Of a DNA stretch of 64,000 nucleotides, positions 8,802-17,752 are shown piece after piece. The stretch is from NCBI RefSeq assembly GCF_003044935.1, contig NZ_POXP01000002.1, forward strand, positions 124,001 to 188,000, given 5' to 3'. This stretch comes from Neisseria subflava (lineage in GTDB: Bacteria > Pseudomonadota > Gammaproteobacteria > Burkholderiales > Neisseriaceae). Position numbers and translations under genes: made by a program. Below the pieces are notes generated by a model. That model saw only the letters and a program-made list of their open reading frames with translations, did not search any database and was not told the origin of the DNA. How positions within the stretch are numbered: position 1 is the first letter of the stretch; every line of letters begins with the position of its first letter.

Positions 8802-8816
8802 ATTTCAGACGGCCTT

Positions 8817-10181
8817 TTACGCAGTTGTTGTTGCCAACACCTCGACCACTTCTTCCATCTTCATAAAGCGCGAGCCTTTGACCAATACAGTAGCGCGTTC
8901 AGGCAAATCATGGCTCAACACTTGAATCAAAGGATCTTTGTCTGCAAACCACAAACCTTCCGCGCCAAATGTTTCCGCCGCTTCGACGCTGTTGTCGCCG
9001 ACAAAATAAGCCGCTTCGATGCCTTGGTCGCGGGCGTACGCGCCGACTTCGGCGTGCATGGCTGCGGCCTCATCCTCACCCAATTCGCCCATATCGCCCA
9101 TCACAAAAATACGCGGCGCAGGCATAGCGGCGAGCACATCAATAGCGGCTTTCATGCTGTCAGGGTTGGCATTATAAGTATCGTCAATCAAAGTCGCGCC
9201 TTTAATGCCTTGCTTGATATTCAGACGGCCTTTGATATTACTGAAATTTTTCAGGCCGTCTGAAACTTCGGCAAGGCTCAAACCTGCCGCCAAAGCCAGA
9301 GCCGCCGCTGCTACGGCATTATGCACATTGTGACGGCCGGGGACTGGTAGTACCACGGCAACACGTTCATTGTCACGCACCAAATCAAACGTACAAGACA
9401 ACGGTTTCAACTCAACATTTTCTGCATGGACATCGCCACTGGCAATGCCGAAAGTCTGAGCGTTCAATTGCGCAGTAGCGGCTTCAAATGTAGCGATATT
9501 GGCATCTTCGCACGGAATCAGCGCAATGCCGTCTGAAAGCAAACCTTCGTAGATTTCACTTTTGGCTTTGGCAATGTCGCCGACACCATCAAAACCGCAA
9601 CCGACATGCGCGCGCAAAGCGTTATTGACCAGAGCGACATTCGGACCGGCGATTCGGGTCAACAAAGACAATTCGCCAAAATGGTTCATGCCCATTTCAA
9701 TGACGGCATAGCGGTGTTTTTCGTTCAGTTTCAACAAAGTCAGCGGCAGGCCGATATGGTTGTTGAAATTACCGGCAGTCGCCAACACGGCTTCATCACC
9801 GAATCGATGACGCAATACACCGGCCAACATCTCTTTAACCGTCGTTTTGCCGGAAGAGCCGGTAATGCCAAAGACAAACGGATTCACATTTTCACGCCAC
9901 GCCTTCGCCAGTTTTTGCAAAGCCACAAGCGTATCGTCAACCTTCAATGCGCCTTCCAGAGCCGCGCAATCTTCGCGCGAAACCACAACTGCCGTTGCCC
10001 CCGCTGCCAACACATCTTCAACAAAATCATGCGCGTCAAAGCGCTCTCCGGCAAGCGCGAAAAATACATCGCCATCCTGAATATCGCGGCTGTCTGTAAC
10101 GATACGCGAAACAGGTTGATTTTCAGACGGCATCGGAAGGTTGAGGGTCTGACAAATAAAATTAAGGTCTAGTGGTTTCAT
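8817..10181 (-). CDS. murF: UDP-N-acetylmuramoyl-tripeptide--D-alanyl-D-alanine ligase
   Basis: Cytoplasmic Mur ligase that adds D-Ala-D-Ala to the UDP-MurNAc tripeptide. The 454 residues have the three-domain layout. The N-terminal substrate domain has SRDIQDGDVFFAL. The ATPase domain has GSSGKTT at 108-114 and the carbamylated-Lys region. The C-terminal domain has IDDTYNANPDSM, diagnostic of MurF. Its ATG overlaps the stop of the upstream membrane protein gene by four bases (ATGA), so translation is probably coupled. Confidence 0.97.
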   Translation of the reverse strand: MKPLDLNFICQTLNLPMPSENQPVSRIVTDSRDIQDGDVFFALAGERFDAHDFVEDVLAAGATAVVVSREDCAALEGALKVDDTLVALQKLAKAWRENVNPFVFGITGSSGKTTVKEMLAGVLRHRFGDEAVLATAGNFNNHIGLPLTLLKLNEKHRYAVIEMGMNHFGELSLLTRIAGPNVALVNNALRAHVGCGFDGVGDIAKAKSEIYEGLLSDGIALIPCEDANIATFEAATAQLNAQTFGIASGDVHAENVELKPLSCTFDLVRDNERVAVVLPVPGRHNVHNAVAAAALALAAGLSLAEVSDGLKNFSNIKGRLNIKQGIKGATLIDDTYNANPDSMKAAIDVLAAMPAPRIFVMGDMGELGEDEAAAMHAEVGAYARDQGIEAAYFVGDNSVEAAETFGAEGLWFADKDPLIQVLSHDLPERATVLVKGSRFMKMEEVVEVLATTTA

Positions 10182-10693
10182 GATTGTGTTTCTTGTCCTT
10201 GTTCTAACGGCTCCACATTTTTATCCGTATTTTGGGAAACCATTTTTAAATGACGATAATTACGTCCTGCCAGCACAATAAAAAGAATAGCGGCAAAATT
10301 TACACCGACAGTAAGCTTATGTACCGTAAGGCTAAATAATAATTGCAGTACACTTTCTATATAATACGTAAAAGAAAATGCCTCTCCTACAAAGACTATT
10401 TGCAACAAGCATGGCGTGTACACATATATCATTCTATTAAAACCTATTTCACGGAATTTAAACGCATTCCATGCTGCAGACAACGCCAACACACCCAAAA
10501 TGAAAAGTAAAATCCCAAAAAACACAGCCCATGCTATGTTGTTAATCAGTCCTTGCACACTCTGAATTGATGCCAGAATCAACCAAACCACGCCCTGCAC
10601 AAAAGTCAGCCATGCCATAAATTTGCCGCTTTTGGGCAATTTTTTATATTCAGGAAATGTATTGGAAAACCAACTTTTCATACTACAAATCAC
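10178..10693 (-). CDS. hypothetical multi-pass membrane protein
   Basis: A 171-residue protein of unknown family with about four hydrophobic segments (near residues 27-45, 50-70, 90-112 and 125-145) and a polar C terminus ending in Gln/Glu. The frame can begin at a GTG (10693), preceded by AAGAG, or at the ATG five codons later (10681). Its end overlaps murF by four bases and it follows the next membrane protein by nine bases, so it is clearly in the operon. It is AT-richer than the mur genes and is probably a lineage-specific addition. Confidence 0.6.
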   Translation of the reverse strand: MICSMKSWFSNTFPEYKKLPKSGKFMAWLTFVQGVVWLILASIQSVQGLINNIAWAVFFGILLFILGVLALSAAWNAFKFREIGFNRMIYVYTPCLLQIVFVGEAFSFTYYIESVLQLLFSLTVHKLTVGVNFAAILFIVLAGRNYRHLKMVSQNTDKNVEPLEQGQETQS

Positions 10694-10702
10694 TTTCTCT
10701 TA

Positions 10703-11557
10703 TCAACTGCCGATTTTCCCGTACTGCTGGTAATCGGAAAAACACAATACAATGGTTTTACCGTTTTGTCGGTAGGGGTGGCAAAGGCTGTAATTACCGT
10801 CTTTTGCCTCATAACGTATTTCATTTGTTTGTCCGGCAAATATTCTTTGCAAGTATTCACGCTCGCTCAGATTTGGGGCATAAAGATATTGCGTTTTGCT
10901 GATTATTTCTTTATTGCCATTCCGAGTAACGACAAAACCATTATCATCGCCTACTCCCTGAGCATTGGGTGTCTGCTCATCAATCCCGCTTAAATAGGAA
11001 TCGGCTGAGAAAGCCAGATAAACCTGTTTATTACCTATCGTATCCGGCACAATCACCGTAGCGGCTTTAAAGGCAGAATCTTCCTTCGACATCAGCTCAA
11101 GAATTAACGCCGCTTTTTTGATGTACGCCAAGTCAAAACGATAATCTGCCAACGCATTGATTTGCGATGGATTATCCTTGACGATACGCTCTAGAGATTG
11201 AGTCAAAATCTGACGTTTTTTCTGAACAGTCAGATAATTTCCGCCAAATAACAGGGCTGCTAAAACGGGAAACACTGCCAACAACAAATATAAGGTTTTC
11301 CGGCCACCTTTGCTTTCTTCCTCTTGTCCTCGCTCGGCAATACGGGTCAAATTCAGCATGATGTTCAGTATCAAGGCACCCGCCATCACGGCAAAAATTC
11401 CCAAAATACTCATCAGGAAAATTTCCGTAATGTATTCGCGGAATACCTTAAGCCCGAAAACATTGGATAAAATCAGAACAAATACCCAATACACCAGCAG
11501 CACGACTGCCACCATACCGACGATATTCGTTGCCTTAACCAATTTCTTTGCGTTCAT
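10703..11557 (-). CDS. hypothetical membrane protein with large soluble domain
   Basis: A 284-residue protein with three predicted transmembrane helices (about 12-34, 43-68, 88-106), then a hydrophilic domain of about 180 residues with a C-terminal YSLCHPYR...VLCFSDY segment holding two cysteines. No family recognised. It lies between the M23 lipoprotein gene and the smaller membrane protein gene on the dcw strand, with short gaps. Together with its neighbour it forms an AT-rich insertion between murE and murF. Confidence 0.6.
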   Translation of the reverse strand: MNAKKLVKATNIVGMVAVVLLVYWVFVLILSNVFGLKVFREYITEIFLMSILGIFAVMAGALILNIMLNLTRIAERGQEEESKGGRKTLYLLLAVFPVLAALLFGGNYLTVQKKRQILTQSLERIVKDNPSQINALADYRFDLAYIKKAALILELMSKEDSAFKAATVIVPDTIGNKQVYLAFSADSYLSGIDEQTPNAQGVGDDNGFVVTRNGNKEIISKTQYLYAPNLSEREYLQRIFAGQTNEIRYEAKDGNYSLCHPYRQNGKTIVLCFSDYQQYGKIGS

Positions 11558-11581
11558 ATTCTCAAATCTTGTTCAGACGGC

Positions 11582-12103
11582 CTATCTGTTCTGATTAATC
11601 AGCGGATACGGATTCACCGCGCCGTTCGGCAGATACACGCCGTAATGCAGGTGGGCCGGTGTGGTTCTGGCGTTGCCGGTTTTGCCGACATAGCCGATGA
11701 CCTGCCCTTCTTTTACTCGTTCATACAGACGGATACGGGCAAATTTATTGAGGTGGGCATAGTAATGCCAAGCACCCGGCCCTTGGATACCGATAACTTT
11801 ACCGCCCAATCGGTTGCGCCCGATTTTGGTTACGATGCCGGGTGTAGTACTGCGTATCGGCGTGTTTTTCTTAGCAAAAATATCCACACCTTCATGCCTG
11901 CGCCCCTGACTGCGCGCCGCGCCCCAAGTGTCGTCAAAACGCTTGCCTTTGACAGGATTGGGCAGGCTTTGCTCGGCCGGAGGCTGTTGCGCCCTCAACT
12001 GCTCGATTTCGGCAGTAGGGCGCGGAAGTTGTTTGGTGGTACAGCCTGCGAATAAAACTACGGCTGCACTGATTAATAAGGTTTTTGTCGGCATTTTCAG
12101 CAT
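11582..12103 (-). CDS. M23-family (LytM-like) peptidase lipoprotein
   Basis: Envelope lipoprotein with a signal ending in FAGC (Cys21 from the chosen ATG), a Pro/Gln-rich linker and an M23 domain. The zinc ligand pattern is complete: HEGVD (first His and Asp), HYYAHL, and HLHYGVY for the last His. It should therefore be an active peptidoglycan endopeptidase or a LytM activator rather than a degenerate one. The start at 12103 has GGAG nine bases upstream; the preceding TTG is less likely. Placement right after murE suggests co-expression with septal wall synthesis. Confidence 0.85.
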   Translation of the reverse strand: MLKMPTKTLLISAAVVLFAGCTTKQLPRPTAEIEQLRAQQPPAEQSLPNPVKGKRFDDTWGAARSQGRRHEGVDIFAKKNTPIRSTTPGIVTKIGRNRLGGKVIGIQGPGAWHYYAHLNKFARIRLYERVKEGQVIGYVGKTGNARTTPAHLHYGVYLPNGAVNPYPLINQNR

Positions 12104-12233
12104 CAAATCGGTCTCCTTGTTGTTCAGACGGCCTTGTTAAAAAGTCCTCCGAAACAAACAACTGTGATGGGTTTAATGGCTGACGTGCCGTAATGCGTGT
12201 GTCGTTTTGCTTTTATTGTATATGTTTAAATCT

Positions 12234-12268
12234 TTTTCAGACGGCCTTAAGGTTTCGGGCCGTCTGAA
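12234..12268. terminator. inverted-DUS hairpin after murE
   Basis: TTCAGACGGCC and GGCCGTCTGAA flank a short loop just downstream of the murE stop. It may attenuate transcription into the M23 and membrane protein genes. Confidence 0.6.
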
Positions 12269-12283
12269 CATTTGCGATATGGT

Positions 12284-13762
12284 CTATCCGCGCGCTGCCA
12301 ATGCTTTTTCTGCGATTTCAAAATCGGAGAAATGGTGCTTCACGCCTTGTACATCCTGATAGTTTTCATGCCCTTTACCGGCAATCAGAATGATGTCGTT
12401 TGCGGCAGCCTGCTCAACCGCATAACGGATGGCAACGGCACGATCAACTTCGACGCGTTCAGGATGAGGCACGGCAGGCAAAATATCGTTGATGATGTCT
12501 TGAGGATTTTCCAAGCGTGGGTTGTCGCTGGTTACGACAACTTTATCGGCACCCTGCACGGCTGCCGCACCCATCAATGGGCGTTTGCCACGGTCACGGT
12601 TACCTCCGCAGCCAAATACGCACCACAAAGCCGCGCCCTGCGGTTTGATTTCCTGCAAAGTGGAGAGTGCTTTTTCCAGTGCATCGGGCGTGTGGGCATA
12701 ATCGACAACAACCAAAGGTTTGCCGCTGTTCATAATGCAATCCATGCGGCCTGAAGCGGGACGGATTTTTGCCAGTACTTCCAAAACGTTATTGAGTGGA
12801 TAACCGTTGGCACACAGCAAGGCAACGCAGGCAGCGAGGTTTTGCGCGTTGAATCGTCCGAGCAGACGGGTACGGCATTTTCCTTCGCCCCACGGGGTTT
12901 GGAATACGGCTTCCATGCCGTTTGAAGAAGCGGTGAAATCGGTAATGCGGATATCGGCTTGCTCGCTGAAACCATAGCCGTAAACGGCTAAATCGGGACA
13001 GTCTTTTTTCAGACGGCCTGCGAGTTCTGCACCGTATGCGTCATCGACATTGATGATGGCGTGTTGCAGACCATGCCAGTAGAACAGGCGCGATTTGATG
13101 GCACCATAGGCTTCCATGGTGCCGTGATAGTCGAGGTGGTCACGGGTGAGATTGGTAAAGATTGCACTGCAAAACGGCACGCCGTTGACGCGCGATTGGT
13201 CAAGGCCATGGCTGGAGACTTCCATCGCGGCGGCTGTTGCGCCTTGCTGGCGGAAGCGGTAGAGCAGGGTTTGGACATCGACAGGAGCAGGCGTGGTATG
13301 CGTGGTCTCTTCCAATGCGCCCCAAAAGCCGTTGCCGACTGTGCCAATAATGGTGGTTTTTTCGCCCAGAAAATCGGCAGCTTGCGCCAGCCATTGTGTG
13401 ATAGAGGTTTTGCCGTTGGTACCGGTTACGCCCCAAACTTTAAGACCGTCTGAAATATTGCCGTAAACCTGCGCCGCCAACATACCGGCGCGATGTTTCA
13501 GATCTTTAATGCCTTGATTGGGAACGTTCCATTCGGGATTCCACGCAAATTTGCCGTCATCGTCCCAAAAAACAAAAGCCGCGCCGTTGGCAATGGCTGC
13601 GGGGATATAACTGCGGCCATCTGTATATTCGCCCTGACAGGCAACGAAAATATCACCTTGTTTGATTTGACGGCTGTCTGAATGCAACAAACGCCCTGCT
13701 GCGTTTTCACACAGCAGAGGCGGAAAGTTGGTTTCAGCCAAAGGGGTTAGCTTGCTGAACAT
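12284..13762 (-). CDS. murE: UDP-MurNAc-L-Ala-D-Glu--meso-diaminopimelate ligase
   Basis: Mur ligase that adds meso-diaminopimelate to UDP-MurNAc-dipeptide. It carries HSDSRQIKQGDIFVA at the N terminus, the ATP site GTNGKTS, the carbamylated-Lys/His region TRDHLDYHGTM, and DNPRLENP, the motif that selects diaminopimelate over lysine. The C terminus has AGKGHE. I take the second ATG (MFSKLTPLAE), which matches my memory of the meningococcal protein; the first ATG is two codons earlier. Usual length at 492 residues. It lies 26 bases after penA. Confidence 0.97.
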   Translation of the reverse strand: MFSKLTPLAETNFPPLLCENAAGRLLHSDSRQIKQGDIFVACQGEYTDGRSYIPAAIANGAAFVFWDDDGKFAWNPEWNVPNQGIKDLKHRAGMLAAQVYGNISDGLKVWGVTGTNGKTSITQWLAQAADFLGEKTTIIGTVGNGFWGALEETTHTTPAPVDVQTLLYRFRQQGATAAAMEVSSHGLDQSRVNGVPFCSAIFTNLTRDHLDYHGTMEAYGAIKSRLFYWHGLQHAIINVDDAYGAELAGRLKKDCPDLAVYGYGFSEQADIRITDFTASSNGMEAVFQTPWGEGKCRTRLLGRFNAQNLAACVALLCANGYPLNNVLEVLAKIRPASGRMDCIMNSGKPLVVVDYAHTPDALEKALSTLQEIKPQGAALWCVFGCGGNRDRGKRPLMGAAAVQGADKVVVTSDNPRLENPQDIINDILPAVPHPERVEVDRAVAIRYAVEQAAANDIILIAGKGHENYQDVQGVKHHFSDFEIAEKALAARG

Positions 13763-13788
13763 AAACAATATCTCTTTGATTGTTTGGA

Positions 13789-15537
13789 TTATGACGGTAC
13801 TTTGACAGTAGCGGCATTACTTAACGGCTTGGTCGGGGAAACGCCCAAGATGTTCAAGCTTCCGCTCATGACTTCTTTGAATACAGGACCGGCAACCACG
13901 CCTCCGTAATAGCCGTTGGCAGTCGGTTCGTCGATGGTAACGGCCACAATCACGCGTGGATTTTTAGCCGGAGCAAAACCGATGAACGTACCGACGTGTT
14001 TGTTGTCCACATAGCGGCCATTAACCAGTTTACGCGCCGTACCGGTTTTCGCACCTACGTCGAAACCATCGACAGCACCGGCAGTACCGGTACCGCCGGC
14101 TTCAGTAACGGAAACCATCAACTCGCGCACTTTTTTCGCAGTAGAGGCTTTGATGACGCGCTTGCCTTTAGGTGCAACCGCTTGTTTTTCAAAGCTGACA
14201 GGCAACAATTCGCCGTCATGGGTCAAGACAGTATAGGCACGCGCCAATTGCAACAGGCTTAATTGCAGGCCATAACCGAAAGACATGGTTGCCTGTTCGA
14301 TTTTTTGCCATCTGCGCCAGCTTCTCAACAAACCTGCAGTCTCACCAGGAAAGCCTGAATGCATACGCACGCCCACACCTAAATCATGATAGAAATCGTA
14401 CATTTCTTTAGGCGTAAACATGGCAGAAAGTTTACTGGTACCGACGTTGGAAGATTTTTGCATAATGCCGCGCACATCCAAAGTAGGATAAACGTGGGTA
14501 TCTTGTACGGTAGCCGGACCGATTTTGTAAGGCAGGGTGTTGAACGTATCGGTTGCATCCACTTTGCCGGAATCCAATGCTTTGGCAATAGTAAACGGCT
14601 TCATGGCAGAACCGGGTTCAATCATATCGGTTACGGCGCGGTTGCGGCGCTGTTCGCTATTGGCCTGACCCGGTTGATTCGGATCGTAAGCCGGACTGTT
14701 GACCAACGCCAAAATCTCGCCGGTTTGCGCATCCAATACCACAACCGTACCCGCTTTGGCTTTGTGATAAGCCACAGCCTTGTTCAACTCGTCATAAGCC
14801 AGAGTTTGAATACGCTGATCCAAAGACAAAATCATGTCTTGGCCGTTTTTAGGCACACTGTTGCGCGGAGAGTCAAGGCTGTCAACGATATTACCTTTGT
14901 TATCGCGCAATACGACTTTCGCACCATCTTCACCGCGCAGGCTGTCTTCACGGGAAAGCTCCAAGCCTTCCTGACCTTTGCCGTCGATATTGGTAAAACC
15001 GATAACGTGCGCAAACAGATTGCCCATCGGGTAATGGCGTTTCAATTCTTTTTGGAATGCAATGCCTTTAATGCCCAATGCCTTGATTTCTTCCGCTTTT
15101 TCGTAGCTGAGTTGACGCTTCAGATAGATAAAACCTTTGTCTTTTTTAGACAATTTATTTTTTAACACTTCAACAGGCACATCGGCAATGGCCGACAGTT
15201 TTTCCAACTGCTCGTCAGTCGGCATTTCCTCCATACCGGAAGGCATGGCATACAATGATTCGGTAGGCGCACTCAACGCCAATGTAGCACCATTACGGTC
15301 GGTAATCATACCGCGTGATGCAGGCAACGGAAGCGTACGCACAAAACGTTGGTCGCCCTGATTTTTCAAAAACTCATGCTGACTGGTTTGCAGATAAACC
15401 CCGCGCACCAACAGACCGGTAAATGCCAGCGCAACGGCACCCAGCACCAAACCGATACGCCCGTTACTTGTCAGCGGTTTTTTTGTTTTTGTGGTTCCAG
15501 ACAGCATTTGAGGTTTATATTCGTTCTTAATTAACAT
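13789..15537 (-). CDS. penA: penicillin-binding protein 2 (FtsI-type septal transpeptidase)
   Basis: Septal D,D-transpeptidase and main beta-lactam target in Neisseria. The 582 residues contain an N-terminal transmembrane helix (about 28-48), the dimerisation domain, and the transpeptidase motifs S310-A-M-K, SSN at 362-364 and KTG at 497-499. Numbering matches the gonococcal protein. Compared with wild-type gonococcal PBP2 as I remember it, this protein has Met312, Thr316, Leu504, Val510, Gly516, Asn541 and Val566, residues also seen in mosaic alleles. Ala501, Asn512 and Gly545 are as in wild type, and there is no extra Asp at 345. It lies between ftsL and murE. Confidence 0.97.
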   Translation of the reverse strand: MLIKNEYKPQMLSGTTKTKKPLTSNGRIGLVLGAVALAFTGLLVRGVYLQTSQHEFLKNQGDQRFVRTLPLPASRGMITDRNGATLALSAPTESLYAMPSGMEEMPTDEQLEKLSAIADVPVEVLKNKLSKKDKGFIYLKRQLSYEKAEEIKALGIKGIAFQKELKRHYPMGNLFAHVIGFTNIDGKGQEGLELSREDSLRGEDGAKVVLRDNKGNIVDSLDSPRNSVPKNGQDMILSLDQRIQTLAYDELNKAVAYHKAKAGTVVVLDAQTGEILALVNSPAYDPNQPGQANSEQRRNRAVTDMIEPGSAMKPFTIAKALDSGKVDATDTFNTLPYKIGPATVQDTHVYPTLDVRGIMQKSSNVGTSKLSAMFTPKEMYDFYHDLGVGVRMHSGFPGETAGLLRSWRRWQKIEQATMSFGYGLQLSLLQLARAYTVLTHDGELLPVSFEKQAVAPKGKRVIKASTAKKVRELMVSVTEAGGTGTAGAVDGFDVGAKTGTARKLVNGRYVDNKHVGTFIGFAPAKNPRVIVAVTIDEPTANGYYGGVVAGPVFKEVMSGSLNILGVSPTKPLSNAATVKVPS

Positions 15538-15611
15538 GTTGGACTTCTCATGACTTAGCTGCTCAGTGAGCTATTAATTCCCGTAAACACCTTGAAAACA
15601 AGGCTATATTC

Positions 15612-15875
15612 TTATTTTTTGCGTTCCAGCATAGCCGTATTATGCACACCCGGCGGAAGCAGATGTTGCTTTTCGGCCGCCACTTTAATCAGTTTGTGGT
15701 TGGCCAATCTTGCCTGCTCCAATTTCAAGCGCGCGTAATCCTGTTCCAACTGAATTTCCCGTTTTTGTGCCTTATCCAACTCGATAAAGTGCAAGCGCGA
15801 CTGGTTTTGCTTAAACACTACGGCAAAGGCCGAAACCGTCACCAAAACCAGTAATAAAATATTCAACTTACCCAT
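15612..15875 (-). CDS. ftsL: cell division protein FtsL
   Basis: Small bitopic divisome protein of 87 residues: short cytoplasmic start, one transmembrane helix (residues 4-22), then a periplasmic leucine-zipper-like coiled coil (FIELDKAQKREIQLEQDYARLKLE is the core region). It would pair with FtsB and FtsQ at the septum. Identity rests on size, topology and its fixed place between rsmH and penA; sequence conservation in this family is low. Confidence 0.93.
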   Translation of the reverse strand: MGKLNILLLVLVTVSAFAVVFKQNQSRLHFIELDKAQKREIQLEQDYARLKLEQARLANHKLIKVAAEKQHLLPPGVHNTAMLERKK

Positions 15876-15936
15876 TTCAAACTTTCAGACGGCCTGTCAA
15901 CAGAAACATCCCTTGCGACAATGCCGAAACGCTTCC

Positions 15937-16899
15937 CTAGTCAACAACCGAAAATTCGTCGCTGCTGCGCTCCGCCACACGCAAAACTGCACTGCGTGCA
16001 CGCGGATTAGCTTCAGTCTCTGTCGAACCCGGTTTGATTGCTTTGCCCACAGCCTTCAAAGGCGGCTGAGGCAAATCCGCCTCTTTGACCACTGCCCAAC
16101 GGGGTAATGGCGCATGTTGCGAATATTTTTTAATAAACTGCTTCACAATTCTGTCTTCCAGCGAATGGAACGCAATGACAGCCAAGCGTCCACCCTCTTT
16201 CAGACGGCCTGCAACCTGCGGCAAAACTGCCTCTACCTCTTCGAGCTCGCGGTTAATAAAGATGCGAATTGCTTGGAAGGTGCGCGTTGCAGGGTCTTGT
16301 CCGCGCTCACGAGTACGGACGTTTTGCGCCACAAGCTGCGCCAGCTTGCGGGTTGTATCGATGGGACTCTCCTCGCGTTGCGCAACAATGGCGCGCGCAA
16401 TCTGGCGACTAAACCGCTCTTCACCATAATTCTTAATGACCTCGTGTAAATCCTGTTCGGATGCGGTTGCAATCCATTCTGCCGCAGACATCCCGCGAGT
16501 CGGATCCATCCGCATATCCAACGGCGCATCAAAGCGGAAACTGAATCCGCGGCTGCCATCGTCAATTTGCGGCGACGAAATCCCCAAATCAAAAAGCGCA
16601 CCGTCAATCTTATCGATGCCTAATTCATCCAAGGCCGTCTGAAATGTTTCAAAACCATTGTGTACGACACTGACACGTTTATCTTGGGCCGCCAGCTCAT
16701 TAGCTACCGCAATCGCCTCCGGGTCTTTATCAAAAACAACCAAACGACCCTGCTCACCCAAACGTGACAAAATCAGCCGGGAATGCCCTCCCCTACCGAA
16801 CGTACCGTCCACATAAATCCCGTCTTCACGGATTGCTAACGCATCCACCGCCTCATGCAACAAGACAGTAACATGCTGATAATTTTCAACTTTACTCAC
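15937..16899 (-). CDS. rsmH: 16S rRNA (cytosine1402-N4)-methyltransferase
   Basis: Methylates N4 of C1402 in the ribosomal P site of 16S rRNA. The N terminus has the family block [13 protein letters not shown] and the SAM-binding [16 protein letters not shown]. Further conserved parts are [28 protein letters not shown] and the C-terminal [10 protein letters not shown], with a NPRARSA-like ending. At 320 residues it is full length. It overlaps the mraZ stop by four bases (ATGA). Confidence 0.97.
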   Translation of the reverse strand: MSKVENYQHVTVLLHEAVDALAIREDGIYVDGTFGRGGHSRLILSRLGEQGRLVVFDKDPEAIAVANELAAQDKRVSVVHNGFETFQTALDELGIDKIDGALFDLGISSPQIDDGSRGFSFRFDAPLDMRMDPTRGMSAAEWIATASEQDLHEVIKNYGEERFSRQIARAIVAQREESPIDTTRKLAQLVAQNVRTRERGQDPATRTFQAIRIFINRELEEVEAVLPQVAGRLKEGGRLAVIAFHSLEDRIVKQFIKKYSQHAPLPRWAVVKEADLPQPPLKAVGKAIKPGSTETEANPRARSAVLRVAERSSDEFSVVD

Positions 16900-17351
16900 A
16901 ATTGCAAATCCGTTTGACTTAATTGGAAAGCCAATTCATCAGGATCGATATCCAAAGCCTGATTCATTTCCTCTTCCCAATGTTCGCGACCCCACAACTC
17001 CATACGGTTTGCACGGCCAACCAAAGTAACTTCTTTTTCAAAATCCACACGTTTGCGCAGATTGGCCGGAATCAAAACACGTCCGGCGCTGTCCCACTCC
17101 AAAATCTCCGCATTGTGCAGCAGCAGATTTTGATACCGTTGCAAAGCTTCATTGCCGGCAACTTTCAACTTCAAAATCTGCTCGGCTTTTTCTTCCCAAA
17201 CGGGCTCGGGGTACATCAATAATTTTTTTCGGGAATCCAGTGTGACCACAATTGCAGGCGTATAACGGCGCAGCAAAATATCGCGGAATTTGGCAGGAAT
17301 CGCCAACCGCCCTTTACTGTCCATACTCAATTCATGAGCACCACCAAACAC
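16896..17351 (-). CDS. mraZ: transcriptional regulator MraZ
   Basis: DNA-binding regulator of the dcw cluster with two SpoVT/AbrB-like MraZ halves, each with the DxxGR signature: [13 protein letters not shown] in the first half and [14 protein letters not shown] in the second. I chose the GTG at 17351, giving [15 protein letters not shown], because GAGGT lies five bases upstream; the TTG four codons earlier lacks a site and adds residues foreign to the family. Length 151, as usual. Its own operator repeats lie at 17458-17482. Confidence 0.95.
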   Translation of the reverse strand: MFGGAHELSMDSKGRLAIPAKFRDILLRRYTPAIVVTLDSRKKLLMYPEPVWEEKAEQILKLKVAGNEALQRYQNLLLHNAEILEWDSAGRVLIPANLRKRVDFEKEVTLVGRANRMELWGREHWEEEMNQALDIDPDELAFQLSQTDLQL

Positions 17352-17457
17352 ATCACACCTCAAATTCGATTAAAATAAAACTAGAGTGGGATTAAAAATC
17401 CCACCTTCCTAAAATATTTCGTTTTCACTTCTACGGAACACTTTTTGGGAAAAGTAA

Positions 17458-17482
17458 CCACTTTCACCCACTATGCCCCACT
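17458..17482 (-). promoter_or_regulatory. MraZ operator repeats
   Basis: Read on the minus strand, AGTGGGG, AGTGGGT and AGTGGTT follow each other at exactly 10-base steps (17482, 17472, 17462). TGGG-type direct repeats of about 10 bases are the known MraZ binding pattern in dcw promoters. They begin at the predicted start of transcription, as expected for autoregulation by MraZ. Confidence 0.75.
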
Positions 17483-17489
17483 AACCGAC

Positions 17490-17518
17490 ACTATAAGAAA
17501 TTTTGGCAATCAGGTCAA
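17490..17518 (-). promoter_or_regulatory. dcw cluster (mraZ) sigma70 promoter
   Basis: On the minus strand, TTGACC (17518-17513), a 17-base spacer and TATAGT (17495-17490). Predicted start near 17483, leaving a leader of about 130 bases before the mraZ GTG. Confidence 0.75.
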
Positions 17519-17519
17519 A

Positions 17520-17700
17520 TCAACCCTTTATCTGAAATGAAACACTAAACACTTAAAATTCAATAGCTTATATATATAAAAATGCATGACAAATTAATAT
17601 GCCAGCCATTTTATATGGCATAAAACACCATATCTAGTATTGTTTATATTTTTAAAATACTACATATAGTATTTTTACACCCGATTATCACCCCTCTCAC
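17520..17700. other. AT-rich divergent spacer with two palindromes
   Basis: This stretch lies between the divergent mraZ and methyltransferase promoters and has no coding potential. It holds ATATGG/CCATAT (17613-17618 and 17628-17633) and a perfect 9-base inverted repeat AAAATACTA/TAGTATTTT (17654-17675) with a 4-base centre. Either could be an operator; no matching regulator is recognised. Confidence 0.5.
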
Positions 17701-17713
17701 AAGGGGCTATAAT
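17685..17713 (+). promoter_or_regulatory. promoter of the MidA-family gene
   Basis: TTATCA (17685-17690), 17-base spacer, TATAAT (17708-17713). Predicted start near 17720, 33 bases before the ATG at 17753. Confidence 0.6.
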
Positions 17714-17752
17714 ATACAAACAAATTCAAATTTTTTACATTATCTAACAGTC

